Counted from the stretch's first letter, positions 35,433 to 45,155 are shown. The stretch is DNA of 64,000 nt from Terriglobales bacterium (GCA_027485675.1 JAIXQP010000046.1:1-64000), one strand, 5' to 3'. The notes: generated from the letters alone by a model not told the origin. A program made the numbers and translations.

Positions 35433-36202
35433 TTCCTACGTTCCACTACACGCTCGGCCTCGGCGCGGAGGATTGGCGGCAGCAGATTGCCCTGGCGCGG
35501 GCGGCGGGCTTTCGGGCGGTGGACGTCGATCTCCGCCAGGCGGCGGCGCAGGATCCCGGCGAGATGCTCGACGCGCTCGCCGGCTTGACTCCGTCGAGCG
35601 GCCGGCTGCCGGCGTACCCGGGCCAGCGGCTTGAGGAGCGGGTCCCGCGGTTCTGCCAGACGATTGGGCTGCGGACGCTCACCTGCTCCGTGCCCCCGGC
35701 GCTCGCGGAACCGCGCGACCTGCTGCCCGAATACCGGGAATGGGCGGCGATGCTCGCCGGTTACGGCCTCGATCTGGCAATCGAAAGCCTGACGCCGCTG
35801 CATCTGCGCATGGCGAAGCCTTACCGCTACGTGCAGTCGTTTGGGGAGTACCGCGATTTCGTGGGCGCGGTGGGACCCAACGCCGGATTTCTGCTCGACA
35901 CCTGGCACTGGCATCACGGCGGCTACCCTAGTCCGCGCGGGCTGCGTGTTCTCCACGTTCACCTGGCGGACGCCGCGGCGATTCCGCCCGAGCAGGTGCG
36001 CGACGAGGAGCGCGAGTTCCCCGGCGAGGGCGTAGCTGACCTCCCCGGCTTGCTCGGAGAACTTTCCGGCTACACCGGTTTCATCGCGGCGGAGGTTTTC
36101 GGACAGAAGAGCCGCTTTCCGGACAGCGTCAGCCGGGCAAGATTCGGGAGAGAACGGGTGGAGGCCATCCTCGCGATGCTCAATTCCGGATCGCGATCGT
36201 AA
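35429..36202 (+). CDS. Sugar phosphate isomerase/epimerase-like TIM barrel (AP-endonuclease 2 family)
   Basis: This 257-residue xylose-isomerase-like barrel starts VIPTFHYTLGLGAEDW with GTG at 35429, overlapping the receptor stop (GTGA). An alternative GTG lies 39 bases upstream. Metal-site candidates are visible at LDLAIESLTPLH (Glu), GFLLDTWHWHHGG (Asp, His), VLHVHLADA (His, Asp) and FIAAEVFG (Glu), the usual set. The substrate is likely a sugar or inositol-like compound. Its 3' end overlaps the convergent SBBP gene by 23 bases. Confidence 0.83.
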   Translation: MIPTFHYTLGLGAEDWRQQIALARAAGFRAVDVDLRQAAAQDPGEMLDALAGLTPSSGRLPAYPGQRLEERVPRFCQTIGLRTLTCSVPPALAEPRDLLPEYREWAAMLAGYGLDLAIESLTPLHLRMAKPYRYVQSFGEYRDFVGAVGPNAGFLLDTWHWHHGGYPSPRGLRVLHVHLADAAAIPPEQVRDEEREFPGEGVADLPGLLGELSGYTGFIAAEVFGQKSRFPDSVSRARFGRERVEAILAMLNSGSRS

Positions 36203-39137
36203 TCCCCCGCTGACTTTCGTTGTTGCCCACGCGGATGACGACCGGCTGGGCGCCGGCCTGCGTCTCGGCCGGAACCCGAACGTTCAACTGGAAGAGCCCC
36301 GGGGTCAAGCCCGGCGCGCCGCCGGCGTAGAGGACTTCAGCCCGCGCCCCGCCGATGGTCACCTGCACCGGCGCGACCGGGCTCGGTAGCGGCGCGGCCA
36401 CCAACCGGCCATCCTGGCCCGGCGGGTTCGTCTGGCCCTCACCGGTCCCGTACAAAATCACGACACCGCCCTTCGCCGCCGGATTGGCCGCCGTGTTCAG
36501 CGATCCGTCCTGATTCAAGAACGCGCCGGGCCCCGCCCCGGAGGCGTTGGCCGAGAAGAGCGCCGGGCCGGTGGCGATCACCGGCACGGTCAGCGGCGCC
36601 GACCGGCCGCCCTTATACTCCACCACCATTGGCACCGAGCTCTTGCCAGCGACCGAATAGGGAACGACGACGCTGGTTTGCCGCGCCGAGGCGTAGATGA
36701 TCGGTGCCGGGACCCCATCAAAGGTGACTCTGGTTTCGGCTACGGTCGTCGCCAAAGCTCCGTTGACCAAGGCGGCCCCGGCGAGCGCGTCCGGGCCTAA
36801 GCCGGTTCCGGCCAGCGTTACGATCATTCCCGGACTCACGCCGCCCCCGGCGTAGGAGGCGGCATTGACGATTCCGGCAACCGTCACCACCTGCGCCCCT
36901 CCTTGGTTGAGACGAGCAAAAAAGAGGTCGCCGAATGGAGTGGCCGAGTCCAGCGTCCCGAAGTAGGTCGGCTGCACGGGATCCCCAGTGACGTTCAAAT
37001 CGTCCGATCCAGTAGTCCCGGTCACCAACAGGGAACCACCCGGAAGCAGAGAAATTCCTGTAAGCCCATCCCCAGCCTTTCCTCCCATGTAGGTCGAGAA
37101 CAGGATCCGCGATCCATCGGCGCTAATTTGCGAAACGAACCCATCGCCGGCGCGCAAGTCGCCCGTCTCGCCGATGGTTCGATTCATCAATTGTGTCGCG
37201 TCCGGCGTCACCGGAAAGTCCGTCGAGAGCGTATTGCCCACGCTCCAAACCGACCCGTCCGGTGCGATCGCGATCGACAACGGTCGGTCATCGGCGCTTC
37301 CGCCCAGCAGCGTTGAGTAGATCGCCTGAGTCCCGGCCGGGTTGAGTTTGAGGACAAAGCCGTCGCCAGCCCCCACCCCGGGATCCACTTGCCCTCCGCC
37401 TCCGCGCCAAGTGCGCTGCGCCGCCCCGGCGGTCACCGGGAAGTCCGGCGATTGCGCGTTCCCGGCGACGTATGCGTTGCCCTGCGCGTCCACGGCGATC
37501 GCGATGGCCGCATCATCCCGATTGCCTCCGAGGAACGTGTTGTAGATCAGGCCGGTGCCGTCCGGCCGCAACTTGAAGACGAACCCGTCGCCGATTGGAT
37601 ACAGTTGCGGGTTGCCGCCTTGGCCTCCGTAGGTCGTCCGGTAAGCGCCCTGTGTCACCGGCCAGTTCGACGCCGAGTTCGTGATGCCGCAAACGTAGAT
37701 TCCGGTCGCGTCGATGGCGATTCCATTCGGCACATCGGTTCCGGTGCCACCGACGTAGGTGGAAAAGATCAGCGCGGAACCAGCGGGGTTCAACTTGCTC
37801 ACGAAGACATCGAAGCCGGGCGTCGCCTGCGGGAGCCGGAAGCGGCTTTGGAACACGTCCGCCGTCGTCGGGAAGTCGTTTGAGATCGTACCGCCCGTCA
37901 CATAGGCATTGCCCTGTATATCCACCGCAATCGCCGTACACGATTCCGACTGTGTGCCGCCGAGGTAGGTCGAATACAGCAAAGCGCCCCCGCTCGAATT
38001 GAGCTTGGCGACGAAACAGTTCCCCAAGTCTCCGCCGAGGGTTGTGCCCGGTTGGGTGCGGCGCAGGGCGCCGGCCGTGGTCGGGAAGTCCGTCGAATTG
38101 GTTCCTCCCGCGATGTAGGCGTTGCCGGCTGCATCAATGGCGGCACCGATCCCGATTTCGGCCCCGTCGCCACCCAGAATCGTCGAATACACCATCTGCT
38201 TGCCATCGGCGCTCAACTTCGTCACAAAGACGTTCGACAACCCGCCGGCCGGCGGCGGGGCACCGGGTGACGACGGGTACAGCGCGTCCGTGGTCGCTCC
38301 GGTTAGGTAGAGATTGCCCTGCGCATCCACAACGCTGCGGCCGCCGACCTCGGCCCCTGCGCGTCCAAAGTAGCCCAGCACACTGATCACCGGATCAATC
38401 ACCAGCGCCCGGCTCCGGTCATAGGCTCCAACCCGGAACCCGATCTCGCCTCCCGAGCGCACTTCGTAGGCTCCGTCGACCACCTTCCCACCCTGATAAA
38501 TCAGCGGCGCGCTCCAGCGCAGCACCTTCCCGCCAATCTCGAAGAGCAGGTCCCCCGCCTCGTTCCGGCGCATGCGGTTCGCCCCGTCGAAGCGCAACCG
38601 GATACGGCCGGGGTCGCCTCCTGGGGCTACTACGAAATCGTGTTCCAACTCGCCTTGCCGTTCGTAGTGAACCAGATCAATGCCCGGGTAGACGTCCGTG
38701 AACCGCACGCGGCGGTAGACCGGCACATCGTGTACCCACTTGGCCGGGTCGCTGCCGACGAAGTAGTTGAGCCGGCCCGGCCGTGGCTCCAGTCCCTCGG
38801 CAATGGCGGTCCCCGACCCGCCAACCAGACCGGCGCGCAGCACCGAATTCCCCACCTGCAGCGAGATCTCGCCGGCACTCAAGAAGCCGAAGTAGCCGGC
38901 GCCACGAGCCAGGAACGGGTAGCGGGAATCACTTTGACCGAAATTGGCCTCCAGTTGTAGCGGAACGGATGGGATGGAGGAACTGTTGGGGGTCACCGCC
39001 TTGCAGATGCGCGAATTGATCTCGTCACGGCATTTTGGAGAGGTGCCACTGCCACCGCCAGACGATCCACCAGAGTATTGGGAGGAAAGCAGTAATACCC
39101 CAATGAGCAGCAAGACCGTGAAGTTTGCGCGGTTCAT
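36180..39137 (-). CDS. Exported SBBP-repeat beta-propeller protein with Solibacter-type C-terminal domain
   Basis: This 985-residue exported protein has a signal-like hydrophobic segment (VLLLIGVLLLSSQYSGG), a Ser/Gly-rich spacer and a DUF7948-like N-terminal domain (LQLEANFGQSDSRYPFLARGAGYFGF). About seven SBBP repeats follow at roughly 55-residue spacing, each with a G-NAY-AG-T-S-DFPTT core followed by FVTKL-P-G-LIYSTYLGG. The last 240 residues (VNAASYAGGGVSPGMIVTLAGTGLGP, VPYSVAGKSSVPMVVEYKG, GPGAFLNQDGSLN, VILYGTGEGQTNPPG, GLFQLNVRVP) match the C-terminal domain first defined in Solibacter. The function is unknown; an adhesion or surface-binding role is commonly inferred for such propellers. 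No membrane anchor is visible at the C terminus. Confidence 0.9.
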   Translation of the reverse strand: MNRANFTVLLLIGVLLLSSQYSGGSSGGGSGTSPKCRDEINSRICKAVTPNSSSIPSVPLQLEANFGQSDSRYPFLARGAGYFGFLSAGEISLQVGNSVLRAGLVGGSGTAIAEGLEPRPGRLNYFVGSDPAKWVHDVPVYRRVRFTDVYPGIDLVHYERQGELEHDFVVAPGGDPGRIRLRFDGANRMRRNEAGDLLFEIGGKVLRWSAPLIYQGGKVVDGAYEVRSGGEIGFRVGAYDRSRALVIDPVISVLGYFGRAGAEVGGRSVVDAQGNLYLTGATTDALYPSSPGAPPPAGGLSNVFVTKLSADGKQMVYSTILGGDGAEIGIGAAIDAAGNAYIAGGTNSTDFPTTAGALRRTQPGTTLGGDLGNCFVAKLNSSGGALLYSTYLGGTQSESCTAIAVDIQGNAYVTGGTISNDFPTTADVFQSRFRLPQATPGFDVFVSKLNPAGSALIFSTYVGGTGTDVPNGIAIDATGIYVCGITNSASNWPVTQGAYRTTYGGQGGNPQLYPIGDGFVFKLRPDGTGLIYNTFLGGNRDDAAIAIAVDAQGNAYVAGNAQSPDFPVTAGAAQRTWRGGGGQVDPGVGAGDGFVLKLNPAGTQAIYSTLLGGSADDRPLSIAIAPDGSVWSVGNTLSTDFPVTPDATQLMNRTIGETGDLRAGDGFVSQISADGSRILFSTYMGGKAGDGLTGISLLPGGSLLVTGTTGSDDLNVTGDPVQPTYFGTLDSATPFGDLFFARLNQGGAQVVTVAGIVNAASYAGGGVSPGMIVTLAGTGLGPDALAGAALVNGALATTVAETRVTFDGVPAPIIYASARQTSVVVPYSVAGKSSVPMVVEYKGGRSAPLTVPVIATGPALFSANASGAGPGAFLNQDGSLNTAANPAAKGGVVILYGTGEGQTNPPGQDGRLVAAPLPSPVAPVQVTIGGARAEVLYAGGAPGLTPGLFQLNVRVPAETQAGAQPVVIRVGNNESQRGITIAIRN

Positions 39138-39262
39138 ATGAACAAGTGGATTCTACTCCCCGATTCATCACGATGCATCGGAAAGTTTATTGCCGAACCG
39201 CCGTTGCGTTATCGTGAAGGAAGTAGCCAAGCAGCAACTCCCGGACCCCTGTCGACGTCCAC

Positions 39263-39276
39263 TGTACAGCAGTACA
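39263..39276. promoter_or_regulatory. Palindrome TGTAC-AGCA-GTACA, candidate operator
   Basis: A perfect 5-base inverted repeat with a four-base centre lies 35 bases before the iorA-like ATG, in the 174-base region between the divergent SBBP and oxidoreductase genes. The position suits a repressor site. The family is unknown; it is loosely like BlaI/CopY-type TACA-TGTA operators, but this is only a resemblance. Confidence 0.3.
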
Positions 39277-39311
39277 ATTCCGCGAAGACTTGAATTCTGG
39301 AGATCTCTCGA

Positions 39312-39794
39312 ATGGCCATTCGACTCAACGTCAACGGCAAGCCCGTCAGTGTTGACGTTCCTGCAAATATGCCCCTGCTCTGGGTGCTGCGTGATGAACT
39401 GGAGCAATGCGGAACCAAGTTCGGCTGTGGCGCCGGACTTTGCGGCGCCTGCACCGTCCATCAGGATGGCGTGCCCGTGCGCTCCTGCATCACCCCCGTA
39501 TCCGCCGTCGCCGGCAAGGCGGTGACGACCATCGAGGGACTTTCCCCGAACGCCAACCACCCCCTCCAACAGGCGTGGCTCGAATTCGACGTCCCCCAGT
39601 GCGGCTACTGCCAGGCCGGTCAGATCATGACCGCCGCCGCGCTGCTTGAAAAGAATCCGAATCCCACGGACGCCGAGATCGACGCCGCCATGGATGGCAA
39701 CCTTTGCCGTTGCGGAACCTACACGCGCATCCGCAAAGCCATTCACCGCGCCGCCGAACTGAAGCGCGTCCTGAAGACGAAGAGCGAGGAATAG
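39312..39794 (+). CDS. [2Fe-2S] subunit of a xanthine dehydrogenase-family oxidoreductase (IorA-like)
   Basis: This 160-residue small subunit carries two [2Fe-2S] sites. The plant-type cluster is bound by C39, C44, C47 and C59 ([15 protein letters not shown]...SC). The second cluster in the helical domain is bound by C97, C100, C132 and C134 ([26 protein letters not shown]). It passes electrons from the molybdenum subunit encoded nine bases downstream. No FAD subunit gene is nearby, which fits the two-subunit IorAB/aldehyde dehydrogenase group that hands electrons to a cytochrome instead of NAD. Confidence 0.95.
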   Translation: MAIRLNVNGKPVSVDVPANMPLLWVLRDELEQCGTKFGCGAGLCGACTVHQDGVPVRSCITPVSAVAGKAVTTIEGLSPNANHPLQQAWLEFDVPQCGYCQAGQIMTAAALLEKNPNPTDAEIDAAMDGNLCRCGTYTRIRKAIHRAAELKRVLKTKSEE

Positions 39795-39803
39795 GAGCCC
39801 ACC

Positions 39804-41987
39804 ATGAAATCCACTCGTCGCTTCTTCCTCCAAGTTTCCGCCGGCGCCACCGGCTCTATCGTCCTGGGTGGCGGCATCCTGCAAGCCCAACGCCCCGGCC
39901 GTCCCGCCGGGCCGCCGATCCTGCCCAGCGCGTTCATCCAGATCGCTCCCACCGGGATGGTCACGCTGACCGCGAAGAACCCCGAAATGGGCCAGGGCAT
40001 CAAGACCGCCCTGCCGATGATCATCGCCGACGAGCTCGATCTCGATTGGAAGATGGTTACCGTTGTGCAGGCCGATCTGAACGAAGCCAAATACGGCTCG
40101 CAATCGGCCGGCGGCTCGCGCTCCACGCCCAATAACTGGGACCTCCTCCGCCGCGTCGGCGCCGCCGGCCGTCTGATGCTGGTCACCGCCGCCGCGGAAG
40201 CCTGGAGCGTTCCGGCCGCCGAACTGTCGACCGAACTCGGCCGCGTTCACCACAAAGCCTCGGGCCGCAGCATCGGCTACGGCGAACTGGCCGCCAAGGC
40301 CGCCGCGCTGCCGCCTCCGGACCTCGCCAAGGTCAAGCTGAAGGACCCCAAAGACTACAAGCTCATCGGCAAGTCCCTGCCCATCGTCGACCTGCCGGCG
40401 ATGGTCTCCGGCAAGCCCATCTACAGCATCGACTTCAAGCTGCCCGGCATGCTCTATGCCGTCTATGAGAAGTGCCCCGTCTTCAACGGCAAGGCCGTTT
40501 CGGCGAACCTTGATGAGATCAAGGCGCTGCCCGGCATCAAGACGGCGTTTCTCGTCGAAGGCAATGGCGACGTCTCCAGCCTTGCGAGCGGTGTGGCCAT
40601 TGTGGCCAGCAAGTGGTGGTACGCCAACGAAGCCCGCAAGAAGCTGAAGGTGGTGTGGGACGAAGGCCCCAACGCCGCGCATTCGACGGCCGGCTACAAC
40701 GCCAAGGCCGCCGAACTCTTCACGCAGAAGCCGGCTTTCTCGATCCGCAAGGACGGCGACCCGGAGGCCGCTCTCGCCTCCGCCGCCAAGACGGTGGACG
40801 CCAAGTACACCTTCCCCTTCATTTCCCACGCCCAACTCGAACCGGGCAACTGCACCGCCAAGTTCGAGAATGGCAAGCTGGAACTCTGGGCGCCGAGCCA
40901 GACCCCCGGCCGCGGCCTCCAGATGGCTTCCCAAGCCCTCGGCCTGCCCCCGGCCGATATCACCGTCCACCAACTCCGCACGGGCGGAGGCTTCGGCCGC
41001 CGTTTGGCGAACGACTATCTCGTTGAAGCGGCCTGGATCGCCAAGCAACTTCCCGGCACGCCCGTGAAGCTGCTGTGGAACCGCGAAGACGATATGCGCC
41101 ATGACTTCTACCGCCCCGGCGGCTACCAGCACATGCGCGGTGGCGTGGACGCGAGCGGCAAGCTGATCGCCTGGCACGACCACTTCGTCAGCTTCGGCGA
41201 AGGGGAGAGGTTTGTCAGTTCCTCGAACATTGCGCCCGGTGAGTTCCCGGCCCAGTTCGTCCCGAACTTCGGCGTCGAGGCGACGCTGATTCCCACCGGC
41301 GTCCCCACGGGCCCGCTGCGCGCGCCGCGCAGCAATTCACTGGCGTGGGTGATTCATTCGTTCATTGATGAGCTTGCCCACGCCGCCGGCAAGGACCCGG
41401 TGCAGTTCCGGCTCGACCTGCTGGGCGAACCGCGGATTGTCGGCAAGGGCATGGAGGCGTACGACGCCGGCCGGATGCGGGCGGTGCTCGAGTCGGTGGC
41501 GGAGCGTAGCGGCTGGGGCAAGCGGAAGCTGCCGAAGGGCCGCGGGTTAGGCGTCGGCTTCCACTACAGCCACTCCGGCTACTTCGCGGAGGTGGCCGAA
41601 GTCAGCGTAGACGCGCAGAACCGCGTGAAGGTGCACAAGGTGTGGGCGGTGGGCGATGTGGGCAGCCAGATCATTCATCCCTCCTCCGCGGCCAATCAGG
41701 TGGAAGGCGCCATTATCGATGGCCTCAGTGAACTGATGAACCAGGAGATCACGATCGCCAAGGGCCGCACGGTGCAGAGCAACTACCATCAGCATCAAGC
41801 GGTGCGGATGAAGCAGGCGCCGCCCGAGATCGACGTGCACTTTATCAAGAGCAACAACCCGCCGACCGGCTTGGGCGAGCCGCCGCTGCCGCCGCTGCTC
41901 CCGGCGGTTTCGAACGCGATCTTCGCCGCCTGCGGCAAGCGCGTCCGGACGCTGCCCCTCGTCAAAGAGGGTTTCCGCTGGGCTTAG
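39804..41987 (+). CDS. Tat-exported molybdopterin-binding subunit of a xanthine dehydrogenase-family enzyme (IorB-like)
   Basis: This 727-residue protein begins with the twin-arginine leader STRRFFLQVSAGATGSIVLGG, so the complex is assembled with its cofactor and exported. The small subunit has no leader of its own and is presumably carried along. Family motifs include KNPEMGQGIKTALPMIIADEL, QLEPGNCTAKFE, GGGFGRRLANDYLVEAA and, near the C terminus, GLGEPPLPPLLPAVSNAIF, where the Glu of GLGE is the general base next to molybdenum. Relatives hydroxylate N-heterocycles such as isoquinoline or oxidise aldehydes; the substrate here is unknown. Confidence 0.94.
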   Translation: MKSTRRFFLQVSAGATGSIVLGGGILQAQRPGRPAGPPILPSAFIQIAPTGMVTLTAKNPEMGQGIKTALPMIIADELDLDWKMVTVVQADLNEAKYGSQSAGGSRSTPNNWDLLRRVGAAGRLMLVTAAAEAWSVPAAELSTELGRVHHKASGRSIGYGELAAKAAALPPPDLAKVKLKDPKDYKLIGKSLPIVDLPAMVSGKPIYSIDFKLPGMLYAVYEKCPVFNGKAVSANLDEIKALPGIKTAFLVEGNGDVSSLASGVAIVASKWWYANEARKKLKVVWDEGPNAAHSTAGYNAKAAELFTQKPAFSIRKDGDPEAALASAAKTVDAKYTFPFISHAQLEPGNCTAKFENGKLELWAPSQTPGRGLQMASQALGLPPADITVHQLRTGGGFGRRLANDYLVEAAWIAKQLPGTPVKLLWNREDDMRHDFYRPGGYQHMRGGVDASGKLIAWHDHFVSFGEGERFVSSSNIAPGEFPAQFVPNFGVEATLIPTGVPTGPLRAPRSNSLAWVIHSFIDELAHAAGKDPVQFRLDLLGEPRIVGKGMEAYDAGRMRAVLESVAERSGWGKRKLPKGRGLGVGFHYSHSGYFAEVAEVSVDAQNRVKVHKVWAVGDVGSQIIHPSSAANQVEGAIIDGLSELMNQEITIAKGRTVQSNYHQHQAVRMKQAPPEIDVHFIKSNNPPTGLGEPPLPPLLPAVSNAIFAACGKRVRTLPLVKEGFRWA

Positions 41988-41994
41988 GGAATTG

Positions 41995-42025
41995 GGGTAG
42001 GCGAAATCGAAAGTTTCGCCTACCC
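41995..42025. repeat. Perfect 12-bp hairpin between iorB-like and amidohydrolase genes
   Basis: Left arm GGGTAGGCGAAA (41995-42006) and right arm TTTCGCCTACCC (42014-42025) are perfect complements around a seven-base loop, TCGAAAG. It starts seven bases after the iorB-like stop and ends seven bases before the amidohydrolase ATG. No run of T follows (TAACTTT). It takes up the position where a ribosome-binding site should be, so it could be a terminator, an mRNA stabiliser, or a translational block. I did not see another copy in the window. Confidence 0.6.
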
Positions 42026-42032
42026 TAACTTT

Positions 42033-45000
42033 ATGCACCGTCTCGCCCTCCTCTGGCTCGCCCTCCCCCTCCTCGCCCAGAACCTTCCCCTCAAAACCGA
42101 CCGGAAGCTCACCTTCCAAACCGACGAAGCCACCTGGCTCGCCCTCGACGTCAACCCGGCCGACAAGTCCATCGTCTTCGAACTCCTCGGCGACCTCTAT
42201 TCCCTGCCCTTCTCGGGCGGCGAAGCCAAACTCCTCGTCGGCGGCCTCGGCATGGAAACCCAACCCGTCTTCTCCCCCGACGGCAAAACTATCGCCTTCC
42301 TCTCCGACCGTGACGGCGCCGAAAACCTCTGGATCGCGGACTCCACCGGAGCCAACCTCAAGCAGATCACCAAAGACACAACCGCCACCTTCGTCTCTCC
42401 GGCCTGGTCCCCCGACGGCCAGTTCCTCGCCGTCTCCCGCATCACCCCCCAATCCCGCACCGCTGAAATCTGGATGTACCATCGCGACGGCGGCTCCGGC
42501 GTCCAGGTCACCAAAGCCGCCGAACGCGAAGGCACTCCTAACGCCGACCGCCTCTCCTCCCTCGGCGCCCGCTTCTCGCCCGACGGCAAGTATCTCTACT
42601 ACTCCCGCCGAAAGGGCCTGTTCTCCTACAACATCACCTTCCCCCTCTGGCAGCTCATCCGCCGCGACCGCGTCACGGGCGAAGAAGACGTCGTCACCGA
42701 AGCCCCCACCGGCGCCCTCCGCCCCCTGATCTCCCCCGATGGCAACAGCCTCGTCTACGCCACCCGCTATGAAACCGAAACCGCGCTGCGCCTCCGCGAC
42801 CTGAAGTCCGGCGCCGAACGCTGGCTCAAATACCCCATCCAACACGACGACCAGGAAGCGATGGCCACGCGGGACACCTATCCCAACTACGCCTTCACCC
42901 CCGATGGCAAAGACGTCGTCCTCACCTTCGGCGGCAAGATTCAACGCGTCAGCGTCTTCACCGGCGAACACCAAACCATCCCCTTCACCGCCCAGGTGAA
43001 CCAGGAAGTTGGCCCCCTGCTCGACGTCCAGAACCGCATTCCCCAAGGCCCCATTAAGGCCCGGCTCATTCAAAATCCCCAGCCCTCGCCCGATAACAAG
43101 TCCATCGCCTTCTCCGCCCTCGGCGGCCTCTATACGGCCGAACTCGGCTCGACGCCCAAGCGGCTGCTCTCCGCCGATAAGCTCTTCGCCCCCGCGTACT
43201 CCCCTGACGGCCAGTGGATCGCCTACACCAATTGGACCAACCGCGGCGGCCACATCTGGAAGGTCCGCGCCAACGGCCAAGGCGCCCCGCAGCAACTCAC
43301 CACGATTCCGTCGTATTACCTCCAGCCCGCCTGGTCCCCCGACGGCCAGAAGATCGTTGCTCTGCGCTCGTCGATTCAATCGCAGATCCAGGCCGAGTTC
43401 GCCTCCGCGCTCTACGATGTCATCTGGGTCCCCGCCGCCGGCGGCGACGCCCAACTCATCACCCCGGCCCGCGGCGCCAAGCGCCCCCACTTCGTCACCG
43501 CCGAACCCGACCGCGTCTATCTCTACTCTTCGAAGGGCCTGCAATCCATTCGTCTCGACGGCACCGATCTCCGCTCGATCCTGAAGATCAATGGCACCCA
43601 GCGCGGCACCGAACCCAACCCCGCCACCGACGCCCGCCTCTCTCCGGACGGCCGCACCGTAGCCGCCCTCGCGAGCCACCAGCTCTACACGTTCCCCCGC
43701 CCGGAACCCGGCGCCACCGGTCTCACCATCGACCTCACCAAGCCGCAAGTCCCCGTGAAGAAGGTCACCACCATCGGCGCCGACTCGTTTGCGTTCACCG
43801 CTGACAGCAAGACCCTGGTCTGGTCCGCCGGCCCCAGCTACTTCCGCCAGCCGCTCAACGCGACCGGCAAGCCTGAAGAGTTTCCGTTCTCGATAGAAGT
43901 CCCCCGCGCCCAGCCCACCGGCAGCATTCTGCTCCGCAACGCCAAGCTCATCACCATGAAGGGCGCCGAAATCCTCGATAACGCGGACCTGCTGATCACG
44001 AACAACAAGATCGCCGCCCTCGGTAAACGCGGCTCGTTCCCGGTTCCCGCCGGCACGAAGATCCAGGACGTCACCGGCCACACCATCATGCCCGGCATCA
44101 TCGACGTCCACGCCCATTGGCGCGTCCAGCGGGACGTGATCGAAGAGCAGAGCTGGAGCTTTCTCGCCAACCTTGCCTACGGCGTCACCGCCGGCCGCGA
44201 CCCGCAGACGATGACCTACGACATGTTCGCCTACCAGGACACGATCGACCAGGGCGGCATGCTCGGCCCGCGGGCGTTCTCCACCGGCCCGGGCGTCTTT
44301 GCCGACACCGATTTCAAGTCCTACGAAGAGACCCGCGACGCTCTCTCCCGCTACTCGAAGTACTACGGCACACACATGTTGAAGAGCTACATGGTCGGCA
44401 ACCGGAAGCAGCGCCAGTGGGTGGTCCAGGCCTCGAAGGAGCTTGGCATCATGCCGACCACCGAAGGCGGCCTCGATCTCAAGCTCAACATCACCCACGC
44501 CCTCGACGGATTCAGCGGCAACGAACATGCGCTGCCCATCCTGCCGCTATACAAGGACGTCGTCGAGCTCTTCTCGAAGACCGGCATCACCTATACGCCC
44601 ACGCTGCTCGTCGCCTACGGCGGCCCCTGGGCCGAGAACTACTTCTACGAGACGACCGACGTTTATGGCGACGCCAAGCTGAAGCGGTTCATCCCGCAGA
44701 ACGTGCTCTATCTGAAGGCGAGCCGCCGCAACGCCTGGTTCAGCGAAGAGGAGCATGTCTTCAAGCGGCTGGCCGAATCGGCCAAGAAGGTCGTCGATAG
44801 CGGCGGCCGCGTCACCATCGGCGGCCACGGCCAACTGCAGGGCATCCAGTGCCATTGGGAGATGTGGGCGCTGCAGAGCGGAGGCATGACGAACTGGGAG
44901 GTGCTCCGCGCCGCGACGATCCACGGCGCCGAAGCGCTCGGCTACGCCCAGGACATCGGCTCGCTCGAACCCGGCAAGCTGGCCGACCTGCTCGTGCTTC

Positions 45001-45155
45001 GCAAGGACCCGCTGGCCGATATCCGCAACACCAACACGATCCGCTACGTCATGAAGAACGGTGAGATGTTCGACGCCGACTCGATGGATCAACTCTGGCC
45101 CACCGCCAAGAAACTGGGCGACCAGTGGTGGTGGAATCAACAGCCGAAGAGGTAG
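42033..45155 (+). CDS. Exported amidohydrolase with N-terminal TolB/PD40 beta-propeller
   Basis: This 1040-residue protein has a short signal peptide (MHRLALLWLALPLLAQ). Residues about 25-600 hold WD40-like PD40 repeats (FSPDGKTIAFLSDRDGAENLW, WSPDGQFLAVSRI, YSPDGQWIAYTNW, WSPDGQKIVALRS). The amidohydrolase domain fills about 625-1040: MPGIIDVHAHWRVQRD gives the HxH metal pair near residue 690, with further candidates at KLNITHALDG and VTIGGHGQLQG and a C-terminal EPGKLADLLVLRKDPLADIRNT. Members hydrolyse cyclic amides or dipeptides. Codon use is extremely rich in C at the third position. Confidence 0.93.
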   Translation: MHRLALLWLALPLLAQNLPLKTDRKLTFQTDEATWLALDVNPADKSIVFELLGDLYSLPFSGGEAKLLVGGLGMETQPVFSPDGKTIAFLSDRDGAENLWIADSTGANLKQITKDTTATFVSPAWSPDGQFLAVSRITPQSRTAEIWMYHRDGGSGVQVTKAAEREGTPNADRLSSLGARFSPDGKYLYYSRRKGLFSYNITFPLWQLIRRDRVTGEEDVVTEAPTGALRPLISPDGNSLVYATRYETETALRLRDLKSGAERWLKYPIQHDDQEAMATRDTYPNYAFTPDGKDVVLTFGGKIQRVSVFTGEHQTIPFTAQVNQEVGPLLDVQNRIPQGPIKARLIQNPQPSPDNKSIAFSALGGLYTAELGSTPKRLLSADKLFAPAYSPDGQWIAYTNWTNRGGHIWKVRANGQGAPQQLTTIPSYYLQPAWSPDGQKIVALRSSIQSQIQAEFASALYDVIWVPAAGGDAQLITPARGAKRPHFVTAEPDRVYLYSSKGLQSIRLDGTDLRSILKINGTQRGTEPNPATDARLSPDGRTVAALASHQLYTFPRPEPGATGLTIDLTKPQVPVKKVTTIGADSFAFTADSKTLVWSAGPSYFRQPLNATGKPEEFPFSIEVPRAQPTGSILLRNAKLITMKGAEILDNADLLITNNKIAALGKRGSFPVPAGTKIQDVTGHTIMPGIIDVHAHWRVQRDVIEEQSWSFLANLAYGVTAGRDPQTMTYDMFAYQDTIDQGGMLGPRAFSTGPGVFADTDFKSYEETRDALSRYSKYYGTHMLKSYMVGNRKQRQWVVQASKELGIMPTTEGGLDLKLNITHALDGFSGNEHALPILPLYKDVVELFSKTGITYTPTLLVAYGGPWAENYFYETTDVYGDAKLKRFIPQNVLYLKASRRNAWFSEEEHVFKRLAESAKKVVDSGGRVTIGGHGQLQGIQCHWEMWALQSGGMTNWEVLRAATIHGAEALGYAQDIGSLEPGKLADLLVLRKDPLADIRNTNTIRYVMKNGEMFDADSMDQLWPTAKKLGDQWWWNQQPKR

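Noticed and set aside
39168-41183. 671-codon open frame on the minus strand
   Set aside because: Antisense to the IorAB-like genes, with no signal, domain or start context; the plus-strand proteins have clear cofactor motifs.
41547-44528. 993-codon open frame on the minus strand
   Set aside because: Antisense to the propeller amidohydrolase; composition is dominated by Gly, Glu, Asp, Val as expected for a shadow.
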